A stretch of DNA of 35,117 nucleotides from Candidatus Gastranaerophilales bacterium (GTDB taxonomy: Bacteria > Cyanobacteriota > Vampirovibrionia > Gastranaerophilales > Gastranaerophilaceae): positions 1 through 35,117 of the forward strand of contig CAAFYU010000064.1 of assembly GCA_900767135.1 (NCBI GenBank). Reading direction: 5' to 3'. This document shows, in pieces, positions 8,266 through 15,044 of this stretch (position 1 is the first letter of the stretch; every line of letters starts with the position of its first letter). The notes under the pieces were generated by a model that was not told where the DNA came from, searched no databases, and worked only from the letters and a program-made list of their open reading frames with translations. The position numbers and the translations under genes are program-made.

Positions 8266-9108
8266 TTATTTTTTCATCGGAACATGATTTCCGTTAATCG
8301 TTACCCATTTAAGATTTCCTGAATTCCCAGATTTTATATTATTTGTAGCAAGTCTTTTATCTATTTCTTTTTCATAAACTCTAAACAAATCAGAATTCAT
8401 TTCTCCGATATCTTTTCGACTAATGCTTTTTTCAGAAATTTTATCAATGAACGCCGGGTGAGTTTTCTTATAATAATTTACCGGCACTGCGTTATCACAA
8501 TCGCCCATACGATTAATGCTGTGTGCTTGGATTGAACCAAAAGGTGTTGTTGACATAAAGTCATTTTGTAAATTAGGGGTAATGTATGTTGTTCCGACAT
8601 TTTCTTTAAGTTTTGAAACAGGATCATGAGGATCTCTGTAATTAGTAATTAAATTATCATAATTTTTATCGGACTTTGTATATTTTTTACCGACACCGAA
8701 TGCATTAAAAGTTGTGGTTTGTAATCCGTATTGAATGCCAACGGCAGTTGCCTCTGTTCCGCCTTCTGAATGTCCGATTGATTGAGTATTTTCTGAATTT
8801 AAACCATGCTTATCTCTCATTTTCTCTGCAAACTCTTGAGCTAATTCAATTTGTTTACTATTCCCTGTCAGTGCCATTTTAGCATTTGCACCCCAATCTT
8901 TTGCACTAAACCTGTCCGTACCGACAAAACAAATTGCATATTGTCCGTCCTTTTCGTAGAGAACTCCTTTAAAATTACTACGACGGTCATATTCTCCGTC
9001 AACTTTTGTCCAGCCGTTTGATGTTACTGCACCGTTTTTCATTTTAACTATTGAATTTGCCTCAGAACATAAAATTTTGTATTCGTTAGCCATAGCATGT
9101 TTGTTCAT
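8266..9108 (-). CDS. Lipase-like alpha/beta-hydrolase inside the phage operon
   Basis: 280 aa. The nucleophile-elbow motif GHSEGG is at residues 112-117 (Ser114). Upstream, the YAICFVGTDRFSAKDWGAN segment resembles the FRGT...DW pattern of class-3 lipases. Candidate acid and base residues are in YRDPHDPVS and IQAHSINRMG. No signal peptide is visible. The C-terminus ends LKWVTINGNHVPMKK; WVTINGxHV-like tails are familiar from the ends of phage head-morphogenesis and toxin-type proteins, which would suggest a virion-associated effector. It lies 8-20 bases upstream of the large terminase and has a good ribosome binding site (AAGGAAG). A terminator hairpin at 9136-9165 separates it from the genes before it. 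Substrate unknown; it might act on membrane lipid during entry or release. Confidence 0.75.
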   Translation of the reverse strand: MNKHAMANEYKILCSEANSIVKMKNGAVTSNGWTKVDGEYDRRSNFKGVLYEKDGQYAICFVGTDRFSAKDWGANAKMALTGNSKQIELAQEFAEKMRDKHGLNSENTQSIGHSEGGTEATAVGIQYGLQTTTFNAFGVGKKYTKSDKNYDNLITNYRDPHDPVSKLKENVGTTYITPNLQNDFMSTTPFGSIQAHSINRMGDCDNAVPVNYYKKTHPAFIDKISEKSISRKDIGEMNSDLFRVYEKEIDKRLATNNIKSGNSGNLKWVTINGNHVPMKK

Positions 9109-9135
9109 GTTTATCTTCCTTTCTTTTTTTTCACA

Positions 9136-9165
9136 TTAAAATAAAACCGCTGTTTTCAGCGGTTT
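9136..9165 (-). terminator. Rho-independent terminator after the TonB-C-like pair
   Basis: AAACCGCTG (9144-9152) and CAGCGGTTT (9157-9165) form a perfect 9-bp stem with a 4-base loop. On the minus strand it is followed by TTTTATTTTAA. It closes the two secreted-protein genes before the hydrolase gene. Confidence 0.85.
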
Positions 9166-9170
9166 GAAAT

Positions 9171-9198
9171 AATCATACTTCTTAGCTATTCTTAATTA
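9171..9198. repeat. 28-bp direct repeat, copy A, at the edge of the duplicated gene
   Basis: AATCATACTTCT, two variable bases, then GCTATTCTTAATTA (allowing for the two differing bases) recurs at 9661-9688, exactly 490 bases away, with 26 of 28 bases identical. It marks the repeat unit of a tandem gene duplication. Confidence 0.8.
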
Positions 9199-9660
9199 TT
9201 TATTCGTTATTATCATTAAACTAAATGTTTTTTTATTATCTATAAAAGAGCTGCCAACACTTATACTAATTTCATTATACTTTTCATAACCAAGATATAC
9301 TCGAAAACGCATCTCGTCCATATTCATTCCGTCACGAAAAGGTAAAGGTTTTACAGATAAAATTATATTTTTTACTTTCTCATCAAAATAATCATTTTGA
9401 AATACTGATGTTTTAATTCCATTTATTTCTCCATTACGGGTCACTATAAACTCACAGCTTGAGCCCCAGCCGCGAAGACGAAACATTCTCTTTGCATCCA
9501 ATGCCTGCTTTAAAGCTTTACCATAATCTTCAAAGTACCCCCAGTATATCGGATTGGTTTCTTTGGTTACTTCAATACCTGCTCCGGTAGGAGGAAATTC
9601 CTCTCCTAAGACAGGTATCTGAAACAATATTAACATTATTATTAAAATTATTTTTTTCAT
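9196..9660 (-). CDS. Secreted TonB C-terminal-like protein, copy 1
   Basis: 154 aa from the ATG at 9660-9658; an ATG two codons upstream is too close to the AGAGAAG ribosome binding site. The signal peptide covers about residues 1-18 (KK then a long Ile/Leu stretch, ending near VLGEE). The mature part ends in a TonB-C-like module: FIVTRNGEINGIKTSVFQND, then FDEKVKNIILSVKPLPF, as in the small secreted TonB-C proteins common in Cyanobacteria and relatives. No proline-rich spacer or membrane anchor beyond the signal peptide is present, so it is not a classical TonB. It is paralogous to the next gene upstream, at roughly 45% identity by eye. Its presence inside a phage structural operon, with its own terminator, suggests a moron (cargo) gene. 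Confidence 0.75.
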   Translation of the reverse strand: MKKIILIIMLILFQIPVLGEEFPPTGAGIEVTKETNPIYWGYFEDYGKALKQALDAKRMFRLRGWGSSCEFIVTRNGEINGIKTSVFQNDYFDEKVKNIILSVKPLPFRDGMNMDEMRFRVYLGYEKYNEISISVGSSFIDNKKTFSLMIITNK

Positions 9661-9688
9661 AATCATACTTCTCTGCTATTCTTAATTA
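9661..9688. repeat. 28-bp direct repeat, copy B
   Basis: Second copy of the repeat at 9171-9198, at the junction of the two TonB-C-like genes. The exact 490-base spacing supports tandem duplication of gene plus flank. Confidence 0.8.
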
Positions 9689-10150
9689 GTTTTTCAAATC
9701 TACATCTATTGAATAAATATCTCTTTCGGCATTCGCCCCAATAGAAATGTCAATATCTTCATGTTTATAATATCCCAAATAAACAGAAAACATGATACTT
9801 TCTTCATTCATGCCTTCATAAAAAGGAATTGGTTTTACCGATAATATTATATCCTTTACAATACTATCAAAATAATTATTTTGATAAATTGTTTCCCTCA
9901 TGTCAACAATATCACCATTTCGGGTTATTACAAAATCATAACATGTTCCCCAATTTCTACGATGGTAGTTATTTTTCATTTTTTCTTTAAATGCTTTTTT
10001 TAATAATTCAGCATAGTCTTCGCAATACCCCCAATGTATTGGTGAATTTTCCTTTGTTACATCAATTCTCATTCCACGCGGAGGTAATTCTTCCGCAACA
10101 ACTGCTAATGGGAACAATAATAATATCAATAAAACAATTAATTTTTTCAT
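9686..10150 (-). CDS. Secreted TonB C-terminal-like protein, copy 2
   Basis: 154 aa. The signal peptide is at residues 1-19 (MKKLIVLLILLLFPLAVVAE). The mature protein shares blocks with copy 1: EELPPRGMRIDVTKE, IHWGYCEDYAELL, DFVITRNGDI, NNYFDSIVKDIILSVKPIPF and FSVYLGYYK. The last two blocks correspond to the C-terminal beta-alpha-beta of TonB-C domains. A short Lys/Arg-rich insert (KMKNNYHRRNW) differs from copy 1. There is no convincing ribosome binding site before the ATG at 10150, and a strong hairpin at 10166-10204 lies just upstream. Role unknown; the signal peptide says exported, possibly modifying the lysogen's surface. Confidence 0.75.
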   Translation of the reverse strand: MKKLIVLLILLLFPLAVVAEELPPRGMRIDVTKENSPIHWGYCEDYAELLKKAFKEKMKNNYHRRNWGTCYDFVITRNGDIVDMRETIYQNNYFDSIVKDIILSVKPIPFYEGMNEESIMFSVYLGYYKHEDIDISIGANAERDIYSIDVDLKN

Positions 10151-10165
10151 AGTATTATTTTATTC

Positions 10166-10204
10166 AAAACTAGCCATTTGTATATAATACATTTGGCTAG
10201 TTTT
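10166..10204 (-). terminator. Long hairpin after the portal gene, upstream of the TonB-C-like pair
   Basis: AAAACTAGCCA (10166-10176) pairs with TGGCTAGTTTT (10194-10204) in an 11-bp stem; the loop itself has further self-complementarity (GTAT/ATAC). The T-run is inside the stem, so termination may be partial. With the terminator at 9136-9165 it brackets the two secreted genes. Confidence 0.55.
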
Positions 10205-10207
10205 TGT

Positions 10208-11878
10208 CTAAATTTTTATTTGTTTTTCATCACTGAGCAAAAAATTATTTGCGTTTTCAATTCCGTATTGTTCAAGTGCGAATTTAAAACATTCCAACCA
10301 GTCGATTTTTTCCTCAACCTCTGGAACTTGTGCAAATGATTTTACGACTTCAAAAAGCTCTTTTAGTCGAAGTTTTCGTTCAAATGTAGCCTTTCTGTCG
10401 CCATAACGATAAATATAATTTGCATTTCTTACATCATCATCAATTTCAAGAAAATGCGTTTTACCTCTATCATTTACCCCAATTAGTTCTCGACCGAGTT
10501 TGAAATAAGAAATAATTTCCGCCGTTTTTTCAACCATCGGAACAATAATTTTACGATTAATAGAATCCAAAATCATATTCAATCGAGCCTCTTGCCCGCT
10601 TACAGAATAATTCAATTCTGTCGCAGTCCTTTCTGCTGACTGAATATTTCCTGCCATATTTTTGAAAATTCCGGTTGCACTTTCAATTGTAGATTTAAAA
10701 TAGTTCAAGAAATCCCAACCGACCATAGCTTTGTCAAACGCAAGCGGAGTCGGAGCAGTAGGCATTAATGCCGCATCATATTCGATAATTTTCCCCGGAC
10801 GAACATCTTGTTGCCCCTTAAAGCAGCCTTTTGGAGCCAAATATGGCGGATTCATCATTAATGCCAATGCATCAATTTGCTTATTCAAAATAGTTGATGC
10901 AATATTGTTCAAAATCAACGCAACCCTTAATGGGGAAATTCCACGTCCTGTTTGAGGTGATTCAATAATATTTGCGTGAATAAATGGGTTTATCACAAAC
11001 GGATTGCTTTCAAAACGAATAATTTCACGACGACCGGCAACAACTATCAACCAGTTTTTCAACAAAGTTCCGTCCGAAAGTTCTATATCTCCCCAAAATT
11101 CCAAAACTTCAAGTTTATTTTCCTCAACCGCTCTATCCTGATTATCTCGTCTATTCTTTTTACCTGCCACCACTCCTTTCAAAGTTTCAAGTTTTGCGTT
11201 ATTCAAAAGATTATTTGATTTATCCGAGAAAATTTCATCAACTGACAAATACGTACGATAAATCTTTGCACATTTATCCCAATTTTCGCTATTATATTTA
11301 TCAAACACAAAATCTTCAGATTTGATAAATCTCACTTTTGCATTATCATAAATAACCTTATCATCAAGCACAAAACCTTTTTTATCAGGGAACAAAAGTT
11401 GTTCTTCAAATGTTTGAGCTCTTCTTGTTGATTTAATCTTGGTTTCCCAGCCGACAAATAAAGTACTTTCGCCTGTTTCAATAATTCCGTCAATAACCTT
11501 TTCCATCTCATTTTCAATATTCATCTGTTCAAAAGTATTGACAAGCATCGCTTTTTGCCTGTTAGCAAAAGCCTGAGTTTGTGGAGTAGTTCCAGAAACA
11601 TCAAACATCGCATCAGGGTGAGAATACAAATTTTCACTGATATGCGACTTCAATGTCTGTGCCAATTCATAAATATCCGGCAATTCAACCTTGTTGTCCC
11701 AACCGTTTACACGTGGAATTTCCGAATTATAAATAGCATCTCTAACAAGCTTAATATCGGTTAATTGAGAACTCCTTTCGTCATCAAACTTGTCAAACTT
11801 TTTGGCAATACTTCCTACCAAATAATTTTCTTCTGCCTCATTTAATTTCTGAGTCAAATCTTCTGTTTCTATCTTCAT
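10208..11878 (-). CDS. Phage portal protein (podovirus-like)
   Basis: 556 aa. The dodecameric portal ring through which DNA enters the head. It shows the overall pattern of short-tailed-phage portals: an acidic helical N-terminus (residues 1-60), a conserved central block EFWGDIELSDGTLLKNWLIV, then NPFIHANIIESPQTGRGISP, ILNKQIDALALMMNPPYLAP and a clip/wing segment PGKIIEYDAALMPTAPTPLAF. The long helical stem region includes IQSAERTATELNYSVSGQEARL (about residues 412-433). The length is as expected for a smaller portal. The start ATG overlaps the stop of the GNAT-like gene (ATGA), so the two are translationally coupled. A ribosome binding site (AAGGG) lies upstream. Confidence 0.88.
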   Translation of the reverse strand: MKIETEDLTQKLNEAEENYLVGSIAKKFDKFDDERSSQLTDIKLVRDAIYNSEIPRVNGWDNKVELPDIYELAQTLKSHISENLYSHPDAMFDVSGTTPQTQAFANRQKAMLVNTFEQMNIENEMEKVIDGIIETGESTLFVGWETKIKSTRRAQTFEEQLLFPDKKGFVLDDKVIYDNAKVRFIKSEDFVFDKYNSENWDKCAKIYRTYLSVDEIFSDKSNNLLNNAKLETLKGVVAGKKNRRDNQDRAVEENKLEVLEFWGDIELSDGTLLKNWLIVVAGRREIIRFESNPFVINPFIHANIIESPQTGRGISPLRVALILNNIASTILNKQIDALALMMNPPYLAPKGCFKGQQDVRPGKIIEYDAALMPTAPTPLAFDKAMVGWDFLNYFKSTIESATGIFKNMAGNIQSAERTATELNYSVSGQEARLNMILDSINRKIIVPMVEKTAEIISYFKLGRELIGVNDRGKTHFLEIDDDVRNANYIYRYGDRKATFERKLRLKELFEVVKSFAQVPEVEEKIDWLECFKFALEQYGIENANNFLLSDEKQIKI

Positions 11879-12381
11879 TTTTTAACCCTTTCTTTAAAAA
11901 GTGAATAAACTTCTATATCTTGTAATTTTCCGTTTCGTAAGGTTTCGGCTTTTAATCTTGCCTCTTTTTCAAACCCGCAAAACCTGATTAAGTCAGTGGT
12001 TCTGAAATTGTCCGGATATACAAAAACTTTTATTTTTTCAAACCCGTATTTTTTAAAAATAAACCTTAAAAAGGCATTTGCACAAACTTTTGTATAAGTT
12101 CCCCAAAATCTTTTGTCAAAGCACGTTACAAGTTCGGCGGAATGAAATTTTATATTCCCGCCTATAACGTTATCCAAGTAGACAAAACCGCTAACCATGT
12201 CGCCTTCTACAATTACCCAGAAAAGAGGAAAAACTCTTTCAATTAGCTTATGCAAATACTTTGCACTATTTTTTTCTTCTTTCGCATAATCATCGTCCAA
12301 AAACCTTGCATATTTGTTGTACAAAAACAACACTTGCTCAAAATAAGCAGATTTTTCTAACGGGTTTGCAAATCTAGTCAT
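11875..12381 (-). CDS. GNAT-like acetyltransferase-fold phage protein
   Basis: 168 aa. The pattern FWVIVEGDMVSGFVYLD, then NIKFHSAELVTCFDKRFWG, IFKKYGFEKIKVFVYPDNFRTTDLIRFCGF and a final EVYSLF strand follows the order of GNAT N-acetyltransferase motifs, including the N-x-x-x-x-x-L...GF block near the C-terminus. The central acetyl-CoA loop (usually Q/RxxGxG/A) is represented only by RFWGTYTK, so catalytic activity is uncertain. Such proteins are known in podovirus-like head modules, where they may be structural or internal virion proteins. The ATG directly follows the stop of the preceding gene (TAAATG), and its stop overlaps the portal start. Confidence 0.65.
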   Translation of the reverse strand: MTRFANPLEKSAYFEQVLFLYNKYARFLDDDYAKEEKNSAKYLHKLIERVFPLFWVIVEGDMVSGFVYLDNVIGGNIKFHSAELVTCFDKRFWGTYTKVCANAFLRFIFKKYGFEKIKVFVYPDNFRTTDLIRFCGFEKEARLKAETLRNGKLQDIEVYSLFKERVKK

Positions 12382-12732
12382 TTAAAATTCCGCCTTTTCA
12401 AATTTTACATACACATCATCAGTCGTAAACGCACTCAATTCGCCTCTTAACATCTTTTCCCTAACGTTATTTTGAATTCCGATTAAACCTTCCGCCTGAA
12501 CTCCGTTTATGAAGGTTTCACAACCGGTATTACGGTTAAAGCATCTGTAAACGGCAAATTTAGAAAAGATTTTGTCCTTTGGCATGTCTTGAATATTTTC
12601 AAACACCCTTTTAGAACTTGGAGCCTTTGCCTTTTTCAAATCCGCCATAAACTCTTTTTCAATCTTCATTTTTATCAAATCTTCAAGCGATGCATTGTTT
12701 AAAAGCCTCGCTTCGGCATCATTATTTTTCAT
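12382..12732 (-). CDS. Small phage protein of unknown function
   Basis: 116 aa; family not recognised with certainty. The N-terminal half is charged and helical (residues 1-45). The C-terminal half is conserved looking: FAVYRCFNRNTGCETFINGVQAEGLIGIQ at about residues 62-90, then a mixed segment ending DDVYVKFEKAEF. It lies between the small terminase and the GNAT-like gene, with a good GGAGAA-type ribosome binding site. Tight packing and TAA/ATG junctions place it in the same operon. Possibly a head-completion or packaging accessory. Confidence 0.75.
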   Translation of the reverse strand: MKNNDAEARLLNNASLEDLIKMKIEKEFMADLKKAKAPSSKRVFENIQDMPKDKIFSKFAVYRCFNRNTGCETFINGVQAEGLIGIQNNVREKMLRGELSAFTTDDVYVKFEKAEF

Positions 12733-12750
12733 GTTTTCTCCTTATATTTG

Positions 12751-13185
12751 TTAAATTTTTTCATCGTCAAGATTAGAAATCGTAATAATTTTTGCCTGCT
12801 TATACTCTTCCTCTTCTTGCTTAGGGTTAAATCCAAGATATTTACATAAGCTCTCCAATGCTTTCAATCCGGCAGAGGTATCACGGAGTTTCTTTTTCCC
12901 CGTAAACCCGCCTTCTTTATCAAGAATATCCTCTTCTTCAAGCGAAAATTCTGCAATCTGTAAAAGTTTCTGGATTACATACCCTTTATGTACTCTTAGT
13001 GAAGAAATCTGCTCTTTCAGCTGGGATTTAATCTCTTTAATAATCAAATTTTCTGCCAATAAATTTGTAGCTATTTCTCTTAAATTTTTAGATTTATAAC
13101 CGGCAGCCTTTGCAGAAGCTTCTCCATTAAGGGTTTTGATATATTCTGTTACAAATAATTTTTGTTGTTTTGTTAATTGTTTCAT
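12751..13185 (-). CDS. Phage terminase small subunit
   Basis: 144 aa. Recognises the packaging site and hands DNA to the large subunit. The N-terminal LTKQQKLFVTEYIKTLNGE, followed by ASAKAAGYKSK and NLLAEN, is the classic helix-turn-helix pattern of the Terminase_2 family. The C-terminal half is helical and charged (oligomerisation and large-subunit contact). No strong ribosome binding site is seen before the ATG at 13185. The gene follows the 396-base gap that carries two promoter-like repeats, so it may head its own transcript. Confidence 0.88.
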   Translation of the reverse strand: MKQLTKQQKLFVTEYIKTLNGEASAKAAGYKSKNLREIATNLLAENLIIKEIKSQLKEQISSLRVHKGYVIQKLLQIAEFSLEEEDILDKEGGFTGKKKLRDTSAGLKALESLCKYLGFNPKQEEEEYKQAKIITISNLDDEKI

Positions 13186-13236
13186 AGTTTTATCAGTTTT
13201 TGTTTGTGTACATTTTGTTACATTTGTTACTATTAT

Positions 13237-13265
13237 TTGATATTTTTTGAAAAAAATTGTATAAT
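13237..13265 (+). promoter_or_regulatory. Strong sigma70-type promoter facing against the phage operon
   Basis: TTGATA (13237-13242) and a perfect TATAAT (13260-13265) are separated by exactly 17 bases, on the plus strand, while all surrounding genes run on the minus strand. No protein-coding gene follows; see the small RNA candidate. Confidence 0.6.
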
Positions 13266-13271
13266 AGTCAT

Positions 13272-13343
13272 GCTATTTATATTTCGGCTAGTGTAAATCT
13301 TAACAGGAGGGGAAAATGAATTTTTAAACTTCCTCTTTTTTTT
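13272..13343 (+). ncRNA. Candidate small RNA of about 70 nt
   Basis: Downstream of the promoter at 13237-13265, the transcript would end at a hairpin (GAGGGG at 13307-13312 with TTCCTC at 13330-13335, including two G-U pairs) followed by eight T residues (13336-13343). It contains a strong AGGAGG and an ATG that opens only three codons (Met-Asn-Phe-stop), so a coding role is unlikely. It could be a regulator of, or antisense to, the phage operon, or simply the leader of a lost gene. Confidence 0.35.
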
Positions 13344-13351
13344 GTGGGTGC

Positions 13352-13444
13352 TACGCACGTAGCCCACTCGGTGTATCGTTTTAATTTTACTAAAACTGTC
13401 ATATAATAGCCCGTTTCCCCATTGGAGCAATTTTAGTTCATACC
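13352..13444. repeat. 93-bp direct repeat, copy 1
   Basis: A block beginning TACGCACGTAGCCCACTCGG and ending AGTTCATACC recurs at 13465-13557 with only two mismatches; the period is 113 bases. The left end can fold (CTACG-CA-CGTAG, with flanking GTGGG/CCCAC in this copy). On the minus strand each copy carries TTGCTC and TATTAT with a 16-base spacer, here 13425-13430 and 13403-13408, a possible promoter toward the small terminase gene. Confidence 0.85.
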
Positions 13445-13464
13445 TCAGATATTGGTGTTGAGGT

Positions 13465-13557
13465 TACGCACGTAGCCCACTCGGTGTATCGTTCTAATTT
13501 TACGAAAACTGTCATATAATAGCCCGTTTCCCCATTGGAGCAATTTTAGTTCATACC
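13465..13557. repeat. 93-bp direct repeat, copy 2
   Basis: Second copy of the 93-bp repeat. The promoter-like pair on the minus strand is at 13538-13543 (TTGCTC) and 13516-13521 (TATTAT). It is followed directly by CAGAATGACGGG, which resembles the dispersed repeat at 35080-35090. Confidence 0.85.
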
Positions 13558-13581
13558 AGAATGACGGGATTTACAAAAGTC

Positions 13582-14220
13582 CTACCTTCTAAACATCTTT
13601 ACCGTCGGATATTCGTCTAATGTTTCAGCAACTTTTGATTTTAAATTAGCCAACGCATCTTTATACATATTTAGCCAATAGCTAAACCTAACATGTTGTG
13701 GATTTCCTTTCAAACGCATGCAAGCCCCATAAACAATTAATGGTTCTACAAACGGAGCTGGAATTAAAGAAACGTCTTCTTCGTTTTCAAAATTATATTT
13801 TTCGTGTCCCTCAATATTTTTTACGCAATTTTTTGTATAATAATAAATTTCTACATTTTTGTCTTGATTAAAAATAGGTAGCAAAATTTTATCATTAAAC
13901 AAACTATACGTATTTTGAGGCTGAGAGTTTGTAAAGAATTTCTCAAAGTCTTTAAAATATTCATATTTTACCCCGTCAATAATTATCGTTTTAATCCTGC
14001 CGTCAATTGTGTTTTCCAATTCTCCTGAATTCTTTTTTAATTGAAGTACTTCTTTTCTCAATAAAAAATTCCACTTGTCGAGCGAACAGATTTCAGAATT
14101 TATGATATTTATGATGTTTTTCAATTTTTTGTGATCGTTTTTAATCAATTCCGAAAACGCATTCACCTGCTTGTAGTTAAGCTCTACAAGACATTTGTTT
14201 ATTAATTCTAAATAATTCAT
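13582..14220 (-). CDS. Probable head-tail adaptor/connector protein
   Basis: 212 aa. The N-terminal helical part (MNYLELINKCLVELNYKQVN, residues 1-20) and the C-terminal block LIPAPFVEPLIVYGACMRLK with FSYWLNMYKDALANLK (about residues 151-195) follow the layout of podovirus adaptor proteins (P22 gp4 or T7 tail-tubular A type). In that layout a helical N-terminus precedes a beta insert and a final helix pair that docks on the portal. Position just downstream of capsid and scaffold genes fits. The ribosome binding site AAGAAAGG is good. The family match is by pattern, not by a unique motif. Confidence 0.65.
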   Translation of the reverse strand: MNYLELINKCLVELNYKQVNAFSELIKNDHKKLKNIINIINSEICSLDKWNFLLRKEVLQLKKNSGELENTIDGRIKTIIIDGVKYEYFKDFEKFFTNSQPQNTYSLFNDKILLPIFNQDKNVEIYYYTKNCVKNIEGHEKYNFENEEDVSLIPAPFVEPLIVYGACMRLKGNPQHVRFSYWLNMYKDALANLKSKVAETLDEYPTVKMFRR

Positions 14221-14295
14221 CTAAAAACCTTTCTTCTTTCAAGAAGAAACAGTCTGAAATTCAGACTGCTCCTTCACAAAAGATTTTTGAAAATG

Positions 14296-14943
14296 CTACT
14301 TTATCAACCCATTTTTGAGCTGATCCATAATTGCACGTTCGTGCTTCGCAAATTCAGCACCACTCATTTTGCCGATTTGTTCACGAGTAAAGACCAAATT
14401 TTTTAATCCGTCAGAAGATGTGTTTTGAGCATTTGCACGTAATCTCTGTTTTGCGAATTCATTTTCGTTATTCAATGCCTTTTCGTGTTCTTTTTCTTTC
14501 AAATATCTTTCAATTGCAGAGTTTTCAATTTTTTCAACCAAATCAGATATTTTAGAGATTTCACCATTATCAAATTCAATTTCAGAATTTTTCAAATAAT
14601 CGTAAACATCAAGTCGTCCGTCTTTGTTGAAAAAATCCGGCATTGGCATATTTTGAGTTTTCTGCTCTTGTTCTGTAATTGTTGACGCAAGTGCTGAAAT
14701 TTTATTTGGTGTTTCCGAAGATTGACTTGCTATGTACTTTTCAAACGCCTTTTTTGTCACATAGTTCATCAAATTTTGTCCTTGTTCTTGTGTCATAACT
14801 CCGGTTTCTACCAAATTTGATATCATGTTAATATCATTTACTGCCATTTGTTTTACGCTCTCAGCATCGTTAAATTGAACATTCGTCTGTTGAATTTGAC
14901 TATCGGCATTTGGTGAAAATTGTTTTGTATTTTGATTTTCCAT
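14296..14943 (-). CDS. Probable capsid scaffolding protein
   Basis: 215 aa, highly charged and Gln/Asn/Glu/Lys rich, without a hydrophobic core. It is disordered at the N-terminus (residues 1-25, Gln rich) and helical through the middle and C-terminus (about 115-160 and 185-215). The gene lies immediately downstream of the major capsid gene, the usual neighbour of a scaffold gene, here with transcription running capsid then scaffold. The C-terminal basic helix (KHERAIMDQLKNGLIK) matches the coat-binding helix-turn-helix seen at the ends of P22-type scaffolds in general character. The assignment is mainly by composition and position. Confidence 0.65.
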   Translation of the reverse strand: MENQNTKQFSPNADSQIQQTNVQFNDAESVKQMAVNDINMISNLVETGVMTQEQGQNLMNYVTKKAFEKYIASQSSETPNKISALASTITEQEQKTQNMPMPDFFNKDGRLDVYDYLKNSEIEFDNGEISKISDLVEKIENSAIERYLKEKEHEKALNNENEFAKQRLRANAQNTSSDGLKNLVFTREQIGKMSGAEFAKHERAIMDQLKNGLIK

Positions 14944-15044
14944 TTTATATCCCTCTTTTATTTAAGAAAACAATTGTGACCAAGTTATGAATAATTGAGG
15001 TTAAAAGTAGGAGAAGAACTTAGTCACAATTGCCAAATTAATTA

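Noticed and set aside
13233..13430. 65-aa minus-strand frame across the first 93-bp repeat
   Set aside because: It overlaps the repeat, promoter and hairpin, lacks a ribosome binding site, and the second repeat copy does not preserve a matching frame with a start.
13352..13557. CRISPR-like array
   Set aside because: Only two 93-base units with a 20-base spacer, far from CRISPR repeat size, and no cas genes; the Cas4-like nuclease at 23319 fits an AddAB-type partner better.
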